A stretch of DNA of 64,000 nt, taken from Martelella mediterranea (GTDB taxonomy: Bacteria > Pseudomonadota > Alphaproteobacteria > Rhizobiales > Rhizobiaceae). The stretch's first letter is position 1; each line of letters begins with the position of its first letter. The notes under the pieces were generated by a model. The model did not search any database. It had not been told where the DNA came from and was given only the letters and a program-made list of their open reading frames with translations. Both the position numbers and the translations under genes were made by a program. Positions 60,254 through 64,000 of this stretch are shown here, in pieces. The stretch is from the NCBI RefSeq assembly GCF_021021415.1, contig NZ_JAINWJ010000022.1, positions 35,382 through 99,381 on the forward strand, given 5' to 3'.

Positions 60254-61386
60254 GCGCGGAAGGTTTGAAAATCGGCGTGTTGTTTTCGCGGTCGGGGTCG
60301 ATGGCCGTCACCGAAAACGCTCACACCAAGGGCATACTCCTTGCCTGCGAGGAGATAAACGCGGCGGGCGGCGTTCTCGGCAGGATGCTGGACCCGATCC
60401 TTCTTGATCCCGCCGGCTCGGACGAACATTATGCATCCCTGGCGACGGAGCTGCTCGTGAAGCACCGCGTCAATGTGATCTTCGGCGCCTGCCTGTCGAC
60501 CAGCCGGAAGATGGTCTTGCCGATCATTGAAAGGTTCAACGGCATCTTGTTCTATCCCTCGGTTTACGAAGGCTTCGAATATTCGCCCAACGTCATTTAC
60601 GGCGGGGCGGTCCCGAACCAGGTTGTTCTGCCCCTGCTCGAATATCTTTTCAAGCACAGGGGCCGGCGTATTGTCCTGATCGGATCGGAGACGCTCTATG
60701 CCCGTGAGGTCAATCGGATCGTGACCGAGTTTCTGGCCGAAAGCGGCGGCGAAACCGTGCTCGAAACCTACCTGCCGATCGGCGCGAGCAGCGATCATTT
60801 CGGCGTTGTACTGTCGCGTCTTGATGCGGCGCAAGCGGATGCAATCATATCCACGGTGGTGGGCGAAGACAGCGTAACGCTCTATAATGCCTTCGCGGCG
60901 CAGGGGCTTGGTGGAGAGCAGTTGCCGATCGCTTCGCTGACGGCGACGGAATCGGAGCTTGCGTCGATGCCGCCGGAGGCCCGCGCGGGCCATCTCTCGG
61001 TCACCTCCTATTTTTCCACCTTGAACCTGCCAGCAAACGAGGCTTTCCGGCAGGGCTTTCTCAAGCGTTTCGGCCCGGAAGAAGAACCGGGTGTCTACAG
61101 TGAAGTCTGTTATTCCCAAGTTCACATGCTAGCCGACGCCATTCGCCAAGCAGGGTCGGAGGAAACGGATGCGCTGCTTTCCGCGCTTTCCGGGGCCGTG
61201 CTCAAGGGGCCGGCCGGCGATCTGTTCCTGGACACCGAAACCAACCATGCCTCGCTTCGCCCGCTCATCGGCCGGGCCAGGCGGGATGGCACCTTCGACA
61301 TCGTCTGGCGCGGGGCGAGCGTCATCCGCCCGGACCCTTATCTCGTCGGTTATGATCGTTCCATTGTGGAGCACGCGACCGCATGA
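60250..61386 (+). CDS. amiC: AmiC-like amide sensor, negative regulator of AmiR
   Basis: A 378-residue protein of the periplasmic-binding-protein fold but without a signal peptide, so cytoplasmic. LKIGVLFSRSGSMAVTE, GAVFGACLSTSRK-type FGACLSTSRKMVLP and LFYPSVYEGFEYSPNV match Pseudomonas AmiC, which binds short-chain amides and holds AmiR inactive until ligand arrives. Start is GTG at 60250, overlapping the amidase TGA (GTGA). The length equals AmiC. The downstream gene is amiR with an ATGA overlap, the known amiCR arrangement. Confidence 0.92.
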   Translation: MSAEGLKIGVLFSRSGSMAVTENAHTKGILLACEEINAAGGVLGRMLDPILLDPAGSDEHYASLATELLVKHRVNVIFGACLSTSRKMVLPIIERFNGILFYPSVYEGFEYSPNVIYGGAVPNQVVLPLLEYLFKHRGRRIVLIGSETLYAREVNRIVTEFLAESGGETVLETYLPIGASSDHFGVVLSRLDAAQADAIISTVVGEDSVTLYNAFAAQGLGGEQLPIASLTATESELASMPPEARAGHLSVTSYFSTLNLPANEAFRQGFLKRFGPEEEPGVYSEVCYSQVHMLADAIRQAGSEETDALLSALSGAVLKGPAGDLFLDTETNHASLRPLIGRARRDGTFDIVWRGASVIRPDPYLVGYDRSIVEHATA

Positions 61387-61982
61387 GCGATGAACTGCCT
61401 CTTCGCAATGAAACACTGTTGCGCCGCCTGCGGCGGATGCGCGTGCTCGTGATCCATCCGGATGACGGCGAGCGGGAGATGTTTCTGGCGCATCTGAGGC
61501 GCATTGGCTGTCGGGTCGAAAGCATGTGGCCGGCGCCATCGTCATTGCCCGGAGAGGCGGACGTCGTTCTGTTTCTGGTCAACCGGATTCACGACAAGGG
61601 TGCGATATCGTGGATGTCGTCGGCCGAGAATATCGCCCGCATCGGCATCATTTCGTTTGAAACGCCCGAAATCCTGGCGGAGCTCGAACGTCTTCACGTT
61701 CATGGCGTGCTTTCGAAACCGATCCGCCTGTTCGGGGTACTTGCGGTGCTGACGACCGCCATTAGCCTGGTGCGACACGAGTCTCGACTGAACAAGCGCG
61801 TAAAGTCACTGGATGAGACCCTCAAGGCCCGCCGGAAAATCGAAAAGGCGGTTCGGATCCTGGCGCAAAGCCGGTCGATTTCGGAAACGGAAGCCTACAA
61901 GCGCATCCGCGATCGATCCATGCAGAGCAAGGAGAGCATTGCGAGCATCTCCGACGCCATCATCGCGGCACACGAAATCTGA
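61383..61982 (+). CDS. amiR: AmiR-like ANTAR-domain transcription antiterminator
   Basis: A 199-residue protein. The N-terminal pseudo-receiver domain (about 20-130) lacks a clear phosphoacceptor Asp, as in AmiR. A coiled coil follows (about 130-155), then the ANTAR RNA-binding domain with IEKAVRILAQSRSISETEAYKRIRDRSMQ. AmiR binds paired hairpins in the leader of its operon and prevents termination once released from AmiC. The candidate target is the leader at 53950-54076. It is the last gene of the operon; no strong terminator follows. Confidence 0.93.
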   Translation: MSDELPLRNETLLRRLRRMRVLVIHPDDGEREMFLAHLRRIGCRVESMWPAPSSLPGEADVVLFLVNRIHDKGAISWMSSAENIARIGIISFETPEILAELERLHVHGVLSKPIRLFGVLAVLTTAISLVRHESRLNKRVKSLDETLKARRKIEKAVRILAQSRSISETEAYKRIRDRSMQSKESIASISDAIIAAHEI

Positions 61983-62014
61983 TCCCGTTCACCACACTAT
62001 ATAACCGGCGAGCG

Positions 62015-62206
62015 CTAGTCAGTGACAGCGCCCGGCTCGGCAATATCCGGTATCTGGTGTGCCGTGTTCGTCAGTAACCCGTTTGATCGGGCAGTCTTTT
62101 CCCGAACCCGACGCGCGGCTTCACGCTTTATCGTCTCCGGCCAGATTTTCCTGCCATCTGGCAGTTTTGCTTCGATAGCCCCAATCATGGGGACTAATTG
62201 CAACAC
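62015..62206 (-). pseudogene. 63-codon frame, possible transposase or helix-turn-helix remnant
   Basis: The frame has a charged stretch, LPDGRKIWPETIKREAARRV, that resembles the beginning of small transposase OrfA-type helix-turn-helix proteins, then runs out without a domain. It sits in the 250-base gap between the amidase operon and the lower-GC toxin-like locus. No inverted repeats or partner frame were seen. The call is weak; it could be a non-coding frame. Confidence 0.25.
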
Positions 62207-62232
62207 TTACAGTCCATTCCGGTTCGCTACAG

Positions 62233-63450
62233 TTAAGGTTCGACCCTGACGGGATAGCTTTCAAGCTTGAGCCTGTCCCAAAGACACGGCATAAACGCAT
62301 CGTCTTGCGGCAGGTTCATTCCGGACGGGCACCACCGCGGCGATACCGGAGTGATGTACTCGGCATCGTCACCCGCGAGTGTTTCCATGTCCGCCTCGTC
62401 GTCGAGCGCAGGTCCTCTGGGGACATAGACTCTCCATCGTTTAGACTGGAAATCCGAGTCTTGCATCGGAAGGGGAGCCATCGCGGGATTTGTGAAGTAG
62501 GTGCGGTAGGCGGGGTTGGGTATTTCGGGGCCAGCCTGAATAATTTCCGTGGCGTGCGGCGTGTAGGGTGTCACGCTGATAATGGAAGACAGTGGCACCG
62601 CGCCAAGAGAATCCCACTCTTCCATGAGCGCGAGATTGGGGTCGTTTGCGGGTTTGAACCAACCGCCGCCTTTGGTTCTGATCTCGACATGTCTCCAGTT
62701 CCTATAAGCCCTGAGTGATTGAAGCTGGTTGTAGAAACTGTTGGAGGCACGCAACTTGTAGACCCAAAGAGGTGTTGACGGCTTATTGCTGGCGTTCTTC
62801 ACAAGCGACTTCCCCATACCCGTCGTCCACAGGTACGTGAACATGCCTTTCAGACTGGCGCTGGCCGAGATGAACTGGGAGGTTTTGTTGTCCTTGGCCA
62901 GGGATTCTCCGGTCAAATGGTCGGCCAGATTGCTATTTGTTCCCCATGGAAGGAAACCGCCTGCATCGGTGATCTCTTCCAAGGTGCGCGAGTCATAGCG
63001 ATACAAGATGGTCAGCAATCTGCCCGAAACCGGACTGGCGGTGCAGGCATCCATATCGGAAACGGTGACGGACCATTGATTTTGAGCCGGGTCGATACGG
63101 ACGTTGAAATCGCAATCGGCGTCATCGGCCTGCAATGTCGTCATCATATCATATCCGTGAATAGACCCTCCCGCAGCCGTATAGATGTTAAGCGAGGAAA
63201 AGTCCGGCAGGTCTATCGTGCCTGGCGTGCAGGCATTGTTTCCGCTCTCTTGCGTTGTCACACAGGTGAGTTTGGTCTGTGACGCGGCGTGGTAGAGCAG
63301 ATTGACGTCATAGAGGGAAAACGGCTCTTCTTCGATGCTGTCGGCCTGCGAGACTGCCACGATCGACAATGTCGGATTCGCCATTGCCGGCATGGCCGTC
63401 AGCAACATCGAGCCGAAGACAAAAAGAAGTGTTGCGTGTGATTTCGACAT
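62233..63450 (-). CDS. secreted pertussis toxin S1-like ADP-ribosyltransferase
   Basis: A 405-residue exported protein, signal peptide cleaved after AMA at about residue 24. Residues 25-145 form an unrecognised domain with four Cys. From residue 148 it follows the pertussis toxin S1 catalytic chain: YRYDSR (NAD-binding Arg151), WG-N-N, DHLTG (His178), then FISASAS around Ser195 where S1 has FVSTSSS, then VYKLRASNSFY. The I-x-x-V-T block at 291-295 stands the same distance before Glu309 (GPEIPNPAY) as in S1 before its catalytic Glu129. R-S-E type mono-ADP-ribosyltransferase activity is inferred. Residues 310-405 form a C-terminal domain with Cys374 and Cys389, shared with the upstream frame. 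AAAAGGAG precedes the start. GC is visibly lower than in the rest of the window. Confidence 0.82.
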   Translation of the reverse strand: MSKSHATLLFVFGSMLLTAMPAMANPTLSIVAVSQADSIEEEPFSLYDVNLLYHAASQTKLTCVTTQESGNNACTPGTIDLPDFSSLNIYTAAGGSIHGYDMMTTLQADDADCDFNVRIDPAQNQWSVTVSDMDACTASPVSGRLLTILYRYDSRTLEEITDAGGFLPWGTNSNLADHLTGESLAKDNKTSQFISASASLKGMFTYLWTTGMGKSLVKNASNKPSTPLWVYKLRASNSFYNQLQSLRAYRNWRHVEIRTKGGGWFKPANDPNLALMEEWDSLGAVPLSSIISVTPYTPHATEIIQAGPEIPNPAYRTYFTNPAMAPLPMQDSDFQSKRWRVYVPRGPALDDEADMETLAGDDAEYITPVSPRWCPSGMNLPQDDAFMPCLWDRLKLESYPVRVEP

Positions 63451-63452
63451 GT

Positions 63453-63956
63453 TTAATCTCCTTTTGGATTGAGCATCCGAAAGTTATTTTGGAAATTGAC
63501 AGGATAGACCTTCAGGGCGAGGTCGCTGTTTAAGCACGGTGTCAGAACCAGGGGGCCACTCGCCAGGTTCAGAAGTGAGGGACAAAAACGCAGTGGCGTG
63601 CCTGGCACCAGGCTAATCAGCATGGGGGCTGGAGTTGACGCCTCGGCCCGCGCTTCTGCCGTCGTTCCGTTATACTCATAGTAATAAGGCAGATCGAATG
63701 TCCCCATCGAAGCCAATTTATCGCTATTGGTTGTGGGGGACGTGAAGTAGGTCTTGTAGCTATCGAATGGCGCGCGACCGGTAACCGGCACTGGCCCATT
63801 GAGACCCAGATGAAACTTCTGTCCATCTATCAGTTGAAATTTATTAACCTGAAGTTGCGTGAGGTGCTCGCCAATCAAAGACGATGAGTAAGCAAGGTCT
63901 CTGACAGATCTATCTGTATCACCAAATTTTACAGTTGTGTCGAACCATCCTGGCAT
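63453..63956 (-). CDS. protein sharing the C-terminal domain of the ADP-ribosyltransferase, probably truncated
   Basis: A 167-residue frame two bases upstream of the S1-like gene in the same transcript. Its last 100 residues align with the end of the S1-like protein: SYKTYFTSP against AYRTYFTNP, RFCPSLLNL against RWCPSGMNL, PCLNSDLALKVYPV against PCLWDRLKLESYPV, with two Cys (125, 141) at matching positions. A GWF near the start also matches. It has no signal peptide and no good ribosome binding site; an in-frame TAA lies at 63981-63983. It is probably the 3' part of a second toxin-like gene, broken or continuing by frameshift to the right of the window. No ADP-ribosyltransferase motif is present in the visible part. 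Confidence 0.6.
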   Translation of the reverse strand: MPGWFDTTVKFGDTDRSVRDLAYSSSLIGEHLTQLQVNKFQLIDGQKFHLGLNGPVPVTGRAPFDSYKTYFTSPTTNSDKLASMGTFDLPYYYEYNGTTAEARAEASTPAPMLISLVPGTPLRFCPSLLNLASGPLVLTPCLNSDLALKVYPVNFQNNFRMLNPKGD

Positions 63957-64000
63957 CTCTCTCAGAGGCCGATTTAAAAGTTATTGAGTGATATCAGAAG

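Noticed and set aside
61983..62040. Possible terminator after amiR (GCGCT / AGCGC pairing)
   Set aside because: The stem is five bases with a ten-base loop and no T-run; too weak to call.
1..64000. CRISPR arrays, tRNA/rRNA genes, intact insertion sequences, phage genes
   Set aside because: I looked for regularly spaced repeats, tRNA arms with a CCA-type end, transposase and phage structural motifs, and found none convincing; only a weak transposase-like remnant at 62015-62206.

Overview
The window reads as chromosomal or megaplasmid DNA of an alphaproteobacterium, probably Hyphomicrobiales (Rhizobiales): high GC, tightly overlapping operons, many Liv-type ABC and TRAP transporters and aromatic-acid catabolic genes. 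The taxonomic call is an inference from gene style, not from a marker gene. I see no tRNA, rRNA, CRISPR array or intact insertion sequence.

Layout. (1) 1-2670: the 3' end of a TrpB-like PLP enzyme gene, a small cupin pair, and a quinone-reductase-like SDR gene divergent from an HxlR regulator with a Cys near its N-terminus. (2) 2757-12627: a LysR regulator divergent from a Tat-exported substrate-binding protein, a complete Liv-type ABC transporter, then an aldehyde dehydrogenase, a GMC alcohol oxidase/dehydrogenase and a beta-hydroxyacid dehydrogenase. This looks like uptake and oxidation of an unknown alcohol. (3) 12713-31820: a 4-hydroxyphenylacetate (homoprotocatechuate) degradation island. 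It has an AraC regulator, hpaB, hpaC and an LigB-type hpaD on the plus strand. On the minus strand are a second ABC transporter (with a fused permease-ATPase), a P450/ferredoxin/ferredoxin reductase operon and hpaF-hpaE-VOC dioxygenase-hpaG-hpaH-hpaI. The MarR regulator gene hpaR closes the block. Three copies of one operator-like sequence lie in front of hpaD, the transporter and the hpaR/hpaF divergent promoter. (4) 32380-36565: a carboxymuconolactone-decarboxylase-like protein, a second beta-hydroxyacid dehydrogenase and a TRAP transporter. (5) 36784-53863: CoA-dependent catabolism around a GntR regulator, with three class III CoA-transferases, a FadB-type bifunctional enzyme, a GST, an enoyl-CoA hydratase, two acyl-CoA dehydrogenases, a MaoC hydratase, two alpha/beta hydrolases and a TAXI-TRAP transporter. 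The substrate is unknown. (6) 53916-61982: an amidase operon with a urea/amide-type ABC transporter, a very small AtzG/GatC-like gene, an amidase, and the sensor/antiterminator pair AmiC-AmiR. Its leader has hairpins that fit ANTAR antitermination. (7) 61983-64000: a lower-GC segment coding for a secreted protein whose middle matches the pertussis toxin S1 ADP-ribosyltransferase motif by motif. It is preceded in the same transcript by a fragment sharing its C-terminal domain.

The most unusual items are the pertussis-S1-like ADP-ribosyltransferase locus at the right edge, the AmiC/AmiR-controlled amide operon with its small subunit and leader, and the three-site HpaR regulon controlling a pathway that carries two unrelated ring-cleavage dioxygenases.
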